A DNA stretch of 64,000 bases from positions 1 through 64,000 of IMG/VR virus record IMGVR_UViG_3300035698_019959. One strand, 5' to 3'. Source of the DNA: a virus. The notes under the pieces are model-generated. The model searched no databases, was not told the origin of the DNA, and worked only from the letters and a program-made list of their open reading frames with translations. Position 1 is the stretch's first letter. Every line of letters starts with the position of its first letter. The translations under genes and the position numbers were made by a program. Below are positions 24,572-32,355 of this stretch, in pieces.

Positions 24572-25492
24572 ATGAGTTATAAACAAAATATGTTTCTTTC
24601 ACCAGCAGAGAAAGAAATAATTAATACACTTATGCCGGGTGGGTTCCAGGCAAATATGTTGGAGATTTGGGCAAAAAGCGATGAGACGAATTTTCTTTAC
24701 AAATTTAAGAACGCAAACTCTTACGCTAGAATTGCTTATACAAGTGCTACTGTAGTTGCTCTTGCTTCAGAGACTCCTTGGCTTTATGATGTCTTGAGGG
24801 GCTATTTAGTTATAGATGGGGTTACAGCTGGTATTGATCTTGATAAGATGAATCTTACTTTAGAGCCAGAGCCGATGATTGCTAATGGAGATGATGGTTT
24901 AGCCGCAGATATTACAGTTTCTGGCGCGGGTGGATTAGACACTGGTATAGAAGCGGTTTCTACTTGGTATTATGTTTTTGCTATTGGTAAGTCAACTGAT
25001 CCAACAGATGTTGATCTTCTTTTGAGTGCCTCTGCGCCAACTGATGATATCACACTTCCGACTGGTTATGATTTAGCTGTTCGTATTGGTATGGTTTACA
25101 ACAATGCTTCAGGCGATTTTGCTTCATTCCAAGAAGTAGATTGTTTTAATTATCGTGAATATTGGTTCACAACTAGTATAAAGATTTTAGAAGATGGTGC
25201 TGAAACTGATTGGACAGAAGTTTTTCCTGATGCTCTTCCCGATAGAATTGCTATAACAGTTCTTGGATCATTTTTAAGATTTAGTTTAGATGCATCTTGT
25301 GAAGCAAGCGTAGGTTACACTACTGGAATTGAATTCTTCAGTTTAGATTATGCTTTGGCTCAGTATCATTATAATAATGAGTACATGCCTAATCTTTCAG
25401 ATGAAGAGATTTGGTATAAGGTTACGAGTGGTGGTGGCGAGACCATGGATATATATGTAAATGGATTTAAGTATAATACTTATATTGGTTAA
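24572..25492 (+). CDS. Virion protein, 306 aa, paralogue A of tandem pair
   Basis: A beta-rich protein behind AGAAAGGGGA. The middle part (GIEAVSTWYYVFAIGKSTDP…TLPTGYD) is clearly repeated in the following gene (GTEAVSTLYYLYAIANSS…TLPTGYD). It has no membrane segment. Position between the sugar cassette and the scaffold/capsid genes suggests a head-surface or portal-proximal protein. Not recognised as a named family. Confidence 0.62.
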   Translation: MSYKQNMFLSPAEKEIINTLMPGGFQANMLEIWAKSDETNFLYKFKNANSYARIAYTSATVVALASETPWLYDVLRGYLVIDGVTAGIDLDKMNLTLEPEPMIANGDDGLAADITVSGAGGLDTGIEAVSTWYYVFAIGKSTDPTDVDLLLSASAPTDDITLPTGYDLAVRIGMVYNNASGDFASFQEVDCFNYREYWFTTSIKILEDGAETDWTEVFPDALPDRIAITVLGSFLRFSLDASCEASVGYTTGIEFFSLDYALAQYHYNNEYMPNLSDEEIWYKVTSGGGETMDIYVNGFKYNTYIG

Positions 25493-25522
25493 AAATAATT
25501 TAAAGAAAGTGGAGGTTTAATA

Positions 25523-26422
25523 ATGTCAGTTTTTCAAAAATTTTGGTTAAAAGCAGGTATTGATCTTTTGACTTTGGATACGCTTAATCCAGGTAAAATG
25601 GAAGCGGGTTTGGCTCTTGAGCAAATGGGTGCCCTAACAAGAATGGGTGCATTCCAGGATCTTATGAGTAAAATAGGTACAGGATTTAATTGTATACATT
25701 CTAATAGTGCTTCGGCATATATAGAGAATGGTGGATATGATTATGATGTATTGGCTCTTGATAATGTTGAAGAGGATGCGAGTCATTTTTTTACAACTCC
25801 TGAACCTATGTATGATCTCGACAATGAGAACACTAAGACCGTAAGTCTTGCTGTTTCTGGTCTTGATGGTTTAGACACTGGAACAGAAGCGGTTTCAACT
25901 TTGTATTATCTTTATGCGATTGCAAATTCTAGTTACCCTGGAGTTATTCATGGTATTTGGAGTGTAGAGTCAGAAGTTGGTGATGTTACATTACCTACGG
26001 GTTATGATCAAGTTGTTCCAATTTCTTTTGCGTATAACGATAGTGGTAGTGATTTTGAACCATTTCAAACTTATCCTACACATACAGATGGAGGCAGGCG
26101 TTATGTTTATTTGAATGCCCCTTCTATTTTAGCAGCTGGTGAGTCCGCTACGTATGTAGAAATTGTAAAAGCAAGTGCAAAAGTTCCTGATTGGAAAATT
26201 AATGGTGTTTGGATTAATATTTATACTAGTGATGGTACAAGTGTTTTTACCTTTAATAACAATTCTTGGAGTGATGGTTTATTTTCTACAATTTCTGTTC
26301 GTGAACCTATGGTTTTCGTTCCAAGTGACGATGGTTCTGTTCATTACAAAAGAACAAGTGGACAAGGAACTGTGGCAGTAGAACTTGTTGCAATTGATTA
26401 TGTCACTGTCGATGTAGATTAA
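25523..26422 (+). CDS. Virion protein, 299 aa, paralogue B of tandem pair
   Basis: Similar to the preceding protein through its central EAVST…YY…AI…TLPTGYD segment and by overall length. The N-termini differ: this one is Met/Leu-rich and helical. AGTGGAGG lies before the ATG. Probably arose by gene duplication. Likely a virion component. Confidence 0.62.
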   Translation: MSVFQKFWLKAGIDLLTLDTLNPGKMEAGLALEQMGALTRMGAFQDLMSKIGTGFNCIHSNSASAYIENGGYDYDVLALDNVEEDASHFFTTPEPMYDLDNENTKTVSLAVSGLDGLDTGTEAVSTLYYLYAIANSSYPGVIHGIWSVESEVGDVTLPTGYDQVVPISFAYNDSGSDFEPFQTYPTHTDGGRRYVYLNAPSILAAGESATYVEIVKASAKVPDWKINGVWINIYTSDGTSVFTFNNNSWSDGLFSTISVREPMVFVPSDDGSVHYKRTSGQGTVAVELVAIDYVTVDVD

Positions 26423-26450
26423 TTGCGTGATATTTAAAAAATATAAAGAA

Positions 26451-26464
26451 TTATATATAATTAT
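26451..26464 (+). promoter_or_regulatory. AT-rich late-promoter-like element
   Basis: TTATATATAATTAT, identical to the element before the prohead protease gene, 25 bases before the ATG of the scaffold-like gene and upstream of the capsid gene. Confidence 0.45.
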
Positions 26465-26488
26465 GATATATGAAAGGAGAAATTAATA

Positions 26489-27232
26489 ATGAGTAAAAAT
26501 AAAAATTTATATTCTAAGGAAGATCTCACGAAAGCTATTGATGAGACTTTGGAAGATTTAGATTTAGAAGAAACAAAAGATGTAGAGATAGAAAATCTTG
26601 AAAATGAAAAAGAAGATGTTGTCGTTGAAGAAAAGGAAGAAGTTGTAGAAAAAGCTAAGAAGAAGAAAGAAAGTGATAAGAACGATGACGATGATGACGA
26701 CGAAGATGGTGAAGACGGTAAGAAAAAAGTCCCTGAACAGTTTGAGAAGAAAAAGGACAAAAAAGAGAAAAAGGACAAAAAAGTGAAAAAGTCTATAGAG
26801 GTTGATGAGTCTGAATATAATGATCTTAAGAAAGCTTTTGTTGAATTAGAAGAGCTTAAAAAGACAGAAGAAGATTCGACTGATCTTAAGAAAGCTTTAA
26901 CTGAAATTTCTGATCTTAAAAAGTCAGTTGCAGAGTTAAAGGCAGTCCCCGATGTCAAGAAGTCGGTAGATGGTATCGATATAATTGAAAAGGGTAATGC
27001 TGAAGATGGCAAGGTAAAGACTGATAAAGATCCTAAAAGCTTACTGTCGAAACTTTCAAAAACTAAAGTAGCAGATATTATGTTTGAAGAACTCAAGAAG
27101 GGTGAAACCGATATAACATCTGAAGATATTTCGGGCATGGCAGCTACTGGATATATTGATGAGAATAGACCAGAAGTTTTAAACCAAACTCTTGAGGCAA
27201 TCGGCCAAAGAGTAAAAGACGGTAGATTATAA
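26489..27232 (+). CDS. Acidic/Lys-rich coiled-coil protein, probable scaffold
   Basis: 247 residues, immediately upstream of the capsid gene. Residues 10-110 are extremely charged (Asp/Glu/Lys runs). Residues 100-165 form heptad-like helices with repeated LKKAF/LKKAL and SDLKKS. The C-terminal 60 residues look globular. This composition and position match phage scaffolding or capsid-assembly proteins that the prohead protease degrades. A long minus-strand frame across it is a compositional shadow. Confidence 0.65.
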   Translation: MSKNKNLYSKEDLTKAIDETLEDLDLEETKDVEIENLENEKEDVVVEEKEEVVEKAKKKKESDKNDDDDDDEDGEDGKKKVPEQFEKKKDKKEKKDKKVKKSIEVDESEYNDLKKAFVELEELKKTEEDSTDLKKALTEISDLKKSVAELKAVPDVKKSVDGIDIIEKGNAEDGKVKTDKDPKSLLSKLSKTKVADIMFEELKKGETDITSEDISGMAATGYIDENRPEVLNQTLEAIGQRVKDGRL

Positions 27233-27265
27233 TTTTGAAAATAGATAAGAAAGGAGATATATAAA

Positions 27266-28744
27266 ATGTTTAATGAGGCAAATTTTACAGAGGGCTTTGG
27301 GTCTTCTACAGTACAGGAATTAGAGGCTCTTAGAAAAGCTTTGACTGTCGATCATACTTATACTGCTGCTCCCGGAACTTTTACGGGCGCGGGCGCTTTA
27401 CAGGTTGAATCTTTAGATGCTTCTCTTAAGAGTGTTACTTTTACGAACAAGAATCTAACTATATGGCCACGTATCCCTAAGGATAAAGCATATAGTACGG
27501 TTGAACAGTATGTAAGACAAACCAGTTATGGTGAAAGCCAGAATGGTGGATTTTTTGATTCTGAAGCAGGAGTTGCTCCTCATACAGAGGATCCTACTTG
27601 GAATAGACAGTATCAGTTAGTTCGTTATGTTGGAACGACTCGTTCAGTTGCTCATGTTGCAACTTTAGTAAAGCAAATTGGCGCTCCGATGATAGCAAAG
27701 GCTGTTGAGGCAGGAACCAAATGGATTCTGCAGCAAATGGAAAGACAACTTTGGTTGGCTAACAGTTATTTTGTAGGTGTTGATGGTATCTTTGATGGCG
27801 CTACGGCTGATATTCCGGCCACGTCTTTAAAGTTTAATGGTTTAGATCAGCAGATTCGTGCTGGTGATTCTGATGCGAAAGCAAAGTATACGGGTTTTGA
27901 GGGATATGATGATGACATTTCTGTTGTTGTTGATATGCTCGGAAGTATTCCCGATGAGGATGCTCTTGAAGAGGCTTCAAGAATTGTGGCTTCGAATTTT
28001 GGTATACCTACTGCGCTGTTTATGGATTACAAGGCACATAGTGATATCAGCAGAACCTTCTATCCGAAGGAATGGTATCCTCGTCCTGGTATGATGCAGG
28101 GTGGCCAAGGTGGTTTTGTATTATCAAAGTTTATCAGTTCTGCTGGTATTTATGATCTTATAGGAACTCGTTTCCTATCACCAAGACGTTCTGTTCTTGC
28201 TGCGGCAGAATCAGACGCTCCTAATACTCCTGTTGTTACGGGTACGGCAGCTGTTGCTGATGTTGCATCTAATTTAGATGCAGGAACTTATTATTTCAGA
28301 GCTTCTGCGATTGGCCAGTTTGGTGAGTCGCTTGCTTGTGCTGAAACAGTTGGTCAGGTCATTGCGGCCAATCAGCATGCTACGGTCACAATAGCTCCAG
28401 GAATTGTTGGTGCACAGTATTATGCTTTATTTAGGACCGAAACCTCTGGTGCAAGTTGGTTGTTCATAGGTTTTGTGGCAGATTCTACTGGTAACGGTGG
28501 TGGTGCAACTTTTGTTGATGCTGGTAATTATTTACCAGGTTCTTCAAAGGCATATCTGCTTCAGTTAGAGTCGGCAGAAATTGTTTGGAGACAGTTAGCT
28601 CCATTGATGAAGATGGATCTTGCCGTTATTTCGCCTGCGTACAGATGGATGCAATTACTTTACGGTACACCGATTGTATTCGCTCCGAGACATCATGTTA
28701 TACTTGATAATATCGGTCAGGGCGTTGCAATTACTGCTCCGTAA
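27266..28744 (+). CDS. Major capsid protein (HK97-like) with Ig-like insertion
   Basis: 492 residues behind AAAGGAGATAT. The N-terminus (ELEALRKALTV, then TGAGALQVESLD) is that of capsid proteins in large contractile phages. SVTFTNKNLTIWPRIPKDKA starts the HK97-type core, and a KMDLAVISPAYRWMQLLYGTP region ends it. Residues about 315-425 form an extra domain (TYYFRASAIGQFGES, YYALFRTETSG) with the pattern of a fibronectin-III/Ig-like beta-sandwich, probably exposed on the capsid surface. Terminator after the gene. Confidence 0.88.
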   Translation: MFNEANFTEGFGSSTVQELEALRKALTVDHTYTAAPGTFTGAGALQVESLDASLKSVTFTNKNLTIWPRIPKDKAYSTVEQYVRQTSYGESQNGGFFDSEAGVAPHTEDPTWNRQYQLVRYVGTTRSVAHVATLVKQIGAPMIAKAVEAGTKWILQQMERQLWLANSYFVGVDGIFDGATADIPATSLKFNGLDQQIRAGDSDAKAKYTGFEGYDDDISVVVDMLGSIPDEDALEEASRIVASNFGIPTALFMDYKAHSDISRTFYPKEWYPRPGMMQGGQGGFVLSKFISSAGIYDLIGTRFLSPRRSVLAAAESDAPNTPVVTGTAAVADVASNLDAGTYYFRASAIGQFGESLACAETVGQVIAANQHATVTIAPGIVGAQYYALFRTETSGASWLFIGFVADSTGNGGGATFVDAGNYLPGSSKAYLLQLESAEIVWRQLAPLMKMDLAVISPAYRWMQLLYGTPIVFAPRHHVILDNIGQGVAITAP

Positions 28745-28770
28745 ACATAAGTAATATATAGTTATTTTAT

Positions 28771-28805
28771 AAAGAGGGATGATTAATTTCATTCCTCTTT
28801 TTTTT
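28771..28805 (+). terminator. Rho-independent terminator after the capsid gene
   Basis: A ten-base stem (28771-28780 with 28791-28800, one G-T pair), loop 28781-28790 and a run of eight T ending at 28805. It isolates the following endonuclease gene from capsid transcription. Confidence 0.85.
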
Positions 28806-28831
28806 ATCATTTAATCTGAAACCTATGTACG

Positions 28832-28841
28832 GTATAATAAC
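28832..28841 (+). promoter_or_regulatory. Possible promoter (-10 like) very close to a start codon
   Basis: GTATAATAAC with TATAAT at 28833-28838, only six bases before the ATG at 28845 and just after a terminator. A transcript would begin about at the start codon. No Shine-Dalgarno is present, which suggests leaderless translation or weak expression. Confidence 0.4.
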
Positions 28842-28844
28842 GCT

Positions 28845-30479
28845 ATGATTAAAAATAAAAAATATTCACCAAGAATGAAGCCGATAGATATAAACAAACT
28901 TATTGAATTAAAAACAAAAGGGTTGTCTAATAGTAAGTGTGCTAAATTGTTAAATGTTAGCGGAGAAAGATTAGGTGAAACTGTTAAAAAATTAATTCAA
29001 AAGAAAAAAATTGTTATAAAAAAAATACCTTGGAATAAAGGATTGTCGTCAGTAGAAAAAAAAGAAGTCGAATGTACCTATTGTAAAAATTCTTTAAAAA
29101 TATCCTATAAGAAGTACAATAAAAGCAAAAGCAAAAAATTTTATTGTACTAAAAAATGTGAAGCAAATGATAGAAGAAAAAATGAAATAATAATTTTAAT
29201 TTGTAAATGTTGTGGGGAGAAGTACCCAACGACCAATAAATATCAAAAATATTGTTCAAATAAATGCAAAAATAATAGTTTTGATCCCCAAGTGTTATTA
29301 AAAAATCAAAAAATAAATTATGGTCCAGAAAGACGATCAAGAGTATTAAAGAACAAGTGGGCAAAAGATAAAGAAAAAATGTTAGAAAAAAGAAATACGG
29401 ACGAATATAGAATTAAAATTGGGGAAACAACGAGAGAAAGATTTGAGAATGATTCTGTTTTTAGAGCAAAACATTCTCAAAATTGTAAGGAGGGTTGGAC
29501 TTCAGAAAAAAAAGAAAAACAAAGAAAAATTGCTTTAAATAGAATGAACAATAAGTGTATCACAATACCTAATTTAATTGTTGCTGATTATTTGAAATTT
29601 CTTGGTGTGAATTATAAAATGGAGCAACCGATAGGGAATATTTGTCGGGTGGACATATTGATAAACGAAAAAAAGATTGGAATAGAAATTTTTGGCGATT
29701 ATTGGCATGCCAATCCTTTAATTTTAGAGTTAAAAGAGAATAAGACTCTAACATATGACCAAAAGGGTAACACAAAAGGCGATTGCGAAAAGGCAATTAA
29801 ACTGAAAGAAGAGTACCCCCAATATAAGATTTTATATTTATGGGAAGGGGATATAGCATTTAAGTGGGGTGAGTGTAAAAATAAGATCTTATCTGAATTA
29901 CAAATTGAAGAGCCAATTATAAATATGAAAGATTATAAAATTTTAAAAATTGATTCTGATCGCGCAAAAATGTTTTGTCAAAAATATCATTATTTAGGAA
30001 AATCTTTCCCAATAGCGCCTAGGGTTCTTTATGGACTATTCTATAAAGAAATTTTAGTAGGAATTGCCGTATATAGTAATACTGGAGCTTTAAACGCAGG
30101 GAATATAGTTGGAAATAATGTATGTGAGTTATCAAGATTTTGTCTTTATGATTCTTTGCCTAAAAATACTGCTTCTTATTTTTTGTCTAAAACTATTCAT
30201 TTGATTAAAAAAGATATTTCCAATTTGGACGGGTTGATCTCTTATTCAGATGATAGTATTCATCTTGGAACAATTTATAGAGCTACTAATTGGGAAGAAT
30301 TGGGGAGTGTTAAGGGTTCTTATTATTACCTTACTCCACATAGTCAAAAAATTGATCGAAGAAAAGTACATGGCCATTGCAGTGCTTTTTCTATATCTGA
30401 GTCAGAATATGCTAAAAGAATGGATTTAAAAAAGATTGATACGCCCACTAAGACCAAATTTGTATATCGTTTTAATTAG
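28845..30479 (+). CDS. Vsr/EDxHD-type homing endonuclease fused to a Mom-like acyltransferase
   Basis: 544 residues. Residues 14-55 look like an HTH (TKGLSNSKCAKLLNVSG), followed by the PWNKGL motif seen in homing endonucleases. Two zinc knuckles follow: C77/C80…C101/C105 and C120/C123…C137/C141. Residues 240-345 are a Vsr-like nuclease fold with D270 (CRVDIL), E281 and H288 (IGIEIFGDYWH). Residues 362-505 match the Mom family: KYHYLGKSF, VLYGLFYKEILVGI, ELSRF (429-433), KNTASYFLSK, SYSDDSIHLG and YRATNW. Mom adds a methylcarbamoyl group to adenine in Mu-type phages. Its own terminator upstream and promoter suggest an insertion after the capsid gene. Confidence 0.8.
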   Translation: MIKNKKYSPRMKPIDINKLIELKTKGLSNSKCAKLLNVSGERLGETVKKLIQKKKIVIKKIPWNKGLSSVEKKEVECTYCKNSLKISYKKYNKSKSKKFYCTKKCEANDRRKNEIIILICKCCGEKYPTTNKYQKYCSNKCKNNSFDPQVLLKNQKINYGPERRSRVLKNKWAKDKEKMLEKRNTDEYRIKIGETTRERFENDSVFRAKHSQNCKEGWTSEKKEKQRKIALNRMNNKCITIPNLIVADYLKFLGVNYKMEQPIGNICRVDILINEKKIGIEIFGDYWHANPLILELKENKTLTYDQKGNTKGDCEKAIKLKEEYPQYKILYLWEGDIAFKWGECKNKILSELQIEEPIINMKDYKILKIDSDRAKMFCQKYHYLGKSFPIAPRVLYGLFYKEILVGIAVYSNTGALNAGNIVGNNVCELSRFCLYDSLPKNTASYFLSKTIHLIKKDISNLDGLISYSDDSIHLGTIYRATNWEELGSVKGSYYYLTPHSQKIDRRKVHGHCSAFSISESEYAKRMDLKKIDTPTKTKFVYRFN

Positions 30480-30559
30480 CTTTATGCTTTTAATATAAAA
30501 AAACTTCGAAATATAATATAATAATATTAATAATTTAAAATGTAAAAGGAGAGGACACA

Positions 30560-30826
30560 ATGGGGGAAGAAATAAAGATTTTTAAAACCGATAATCTTGC
30601 TTTGGCTCCTTTTTTAAGTATGCAGGGTTTAAAGTATGTCGGTTGCGATATAGATACGAGGAATCATAACGTATATAAGGTTGTTTTTATGTTTGAAGAT
30701 CCCAGGGATATCGGTAATGAAATGGCATTAGATTTTACCAATTCTAGGGAAAAATTGTATCGTGGCAAGTACGCCTTTTTTAGAAATGAAATAGAAATCA
30801 CTAAAAAGAAAATAAGGGAGAAATAA
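30560..30826 (+). CDS. Small protein, DUF5659-like, 88 aa
   Basis: FKTDNLALAPFLSMQGLKYV followed by a VVFMFEDP strand and a C-terminal RGKYAFFRNEIEI matches the layout of DUF5659, a small phage domain of unknown function. AAAGGAGAGG precedes the ATG. It lies after the endonuclease-Mom gene, and an AT-rich element (about 30511-30530) precedes it. Confidence 0.58.
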   Translation: MGEEIKIFKTDNLALAPFLSMQGLKYVGCDIDTRNHNVYKVVFMFEDPRDIGNEMALDFTNSREKLYRGKYAFFRNEIEITKKKIREK

Positions 30827-30828
30827 AA

Positions 30829-31209
30829 ATGGCCCAACAGTTGACGTTGAATGTTTTGGGATCTCCAGATCAAGGTATTATCGAAGAATTTCGCTTTTTT
30901 TCAGGAGAAGAACGCACCCTAAAATTACAAGTTATTGAATATGTAAATAAGCAAAAATGGTCATTGCCCGTAGGAACAACAATAGCATTAATCTTATCAG
31001 GAACTCCTGCTGATATAACAGTTGCTACTGCGGACATCACTATTGATTCAGAAGATAGAAGTATTTTTGAAACAGTACTCATAGAAACCCAAACAGCATT
31101 ACTTATCACAGGCTTGGTACAAGCCAAATTTGAATATCTCGATGGGTTAAACACAATAACAAGATATGCAGTTAAAGAGCATGCCCTGAAAAAGATAGTG
31201 GAGGCGTAA
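30829..31209 (+). CDS. Beta-rich hypothetical virion protein, 126 aa
   Basis: Starts two bases after the preceding stop. Predicted mostly beta strands (LILSGTPADITVATADITID), resembling small phage beta-sandwich adaptor domains. No enzyme motif. The next gene's ATG directly follows the stop. Confidence 0.58.
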   Translation: MAQQLTLNVLGSPDQGIIEEFRFFSGEERTLKLQVIEYVNKQKWSLPVGTTIALILSGTPADITVATADITIDSEDRSIFETVLIETQTALLITGLVQAKFEYLDGLNTITRYAVKEHALKKIVEA

Positions 31210-31545
31210 ATGGCAAACGGCAAGGTGTCTATTGATATTAACGATGAGCAGGCTTTTCGTGGATATGTTGTTAGCAAATTAGAAGATATTATTGATAATT
31301 CCTATCAAACGAAAGAAAAGGTAGATGGTTTAGATAAAAAGGTTGGGAAATTAGAAAACACTGCTGAAAGTATTATAAAAATTAAAAAAACTCTATTTGG
31401 CAATGGCAAAGAAGGTCTTGTTATTGAAGTAAAAAAATTAAAACTTTCTCATAAAATTAAGAGTAGCATGTACGGATGCTTGGGAGGCGGAGGGTTTGCT
31501 TGTCTTATCACGCTTTTGTATTTTTTATTAAGAGGAAAGGTGTAA
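31210..31545 (+). CDS. Coiled-coil protein with C-terminal membrane anchor, 111 aa
   Basis: Residues 18-60 form a helix with heptads, and residues 85-107 a Gly/Leu-rich transmembrane segment (LGGGGFACLITLLYFLL) with a basic end. The design resembles XhlA-type hemolysin-like proteins and small tail or neck membrane proteins. No other lysis gene is near. Translation appears coupled to both neighbours. Confidence 0.6.
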   Translation: MANGKVSIDINDEQAFRGYVVSKLEDIIDNSYQTKEKVDGLDKKVGKLENTAESIIKIKKTLFGNGKEGLVIEVKKLKLSHKIKSSMYGCLGGGGFACLITLLYFLLRGKV

Positions 31546-32346
31546 ATGGCAAATACTAATATTATATACCCTCCACAGTCTACGACACTAAACGATTTCA
31601 AAAGACATGAAACCTTATTGTCGGTACAAGATTTAAAGGATAGATATTTATTCGCCGTTGATTTAACAGATGGTGATGGTAACGAATTAAAAGATGAGGT
31701 TTTGGCCTTTCATATAGATGCGGCAATCAATTTAATGGAAATGGAATTGGGTGTATTTATAAATCCCGTGGCTTTAGATGAGGATAGGGATTATATTTTA
31801 AATGATTATTTAAGCTGGTCAATTATAGAGTTATATGAAAGTCCTGTTATTAGTGTCGATAAGTTTGAAATTAGATTTTTGAAAAATGAGTCTTTTGTCG
31901 AATTCCCTGAAGAATGGATAAGACTAGATAATCATACGGGTATGATTAGAATTGCAGCAACAATAGGTACGATTGATAATTGGGTTATGACACAATTTTC
32001 GTATCTTCCTAGATTACTAACAAGAGTCTCGGACTTTCCTCATTTCTTTCATATAGAATATACTGCTGGGTTTGAACAAGATAAAGTTCCCAAAGCTGTT
32101 AACCATTTAATTGGAATGTTAGCAGCGGTATACACGTTCAATATAGCTGGTGATATTGTTTTAGGAGCTGGTATCGCCGCACAGAGTCTTAGTATTGACG
32201 GATTATCACAAAATATTCAAACAACGTCTAGTGCTGAGAATAGTGCTTACAGTGCTAGAATTATACAATACGCGAAATTGATTAAAGATATGAAGAAAGT
32301 TATTTCAAAATATTTTGGTAAAGATCATGGAATAAATGTAGTATAA
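31546..32346 (+). CDS. Putative head-tail connector (neck) protein
   Basis: 266 residues. VQDLKDRYLFAVDLTDGDGN near 24-43, an IDAAINLMEMELGVFI helix, then PVISVDKFEI and EEWIRLDNHTGMIRI strands. A long C-terminal helical part follows (VPKAVNHLIGMLAAV). This order is seen in a phage neck/head-completion family of contractile phages encoded between capsid and tail genes. Sequence evidence is moderate; position agrees. Confidence 0.62.
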   Translation: MANTNIIYPPQSTTLNDFKRHETLLSVQDLKDRYLFAVDLTDGDGNELKDEVLAFHIDAAINLMEMELGVFINPVALDEDRDYILNDYLSWSIIELYESPVISVDKFEIRFLKNESFVEFPEEWIRLDNHTGMIRIAATIGTIDNWVMTQFSYLPRLLTRVSDFPHFFHIEYTAGFEQDKVPKAVNHLIGMLAAVYTFNIAGDIVLGAGIAAQSLSIDGLSQNIQTTSSAENSAYSARIIQYAKLIKDMKKVISKYFGKDHGINVV

Positions 32347-32355
32347 AGGAGAACA

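Noticed and set aside
26461-27138. 225-residue minus-strand frame rich in Ser and Phe
   Set aside because: It is the antisense shadow of the Lys/Glu/Asp-rich scaffold-like gene, has no ribosome site, and no other minus-strand gene is supported.
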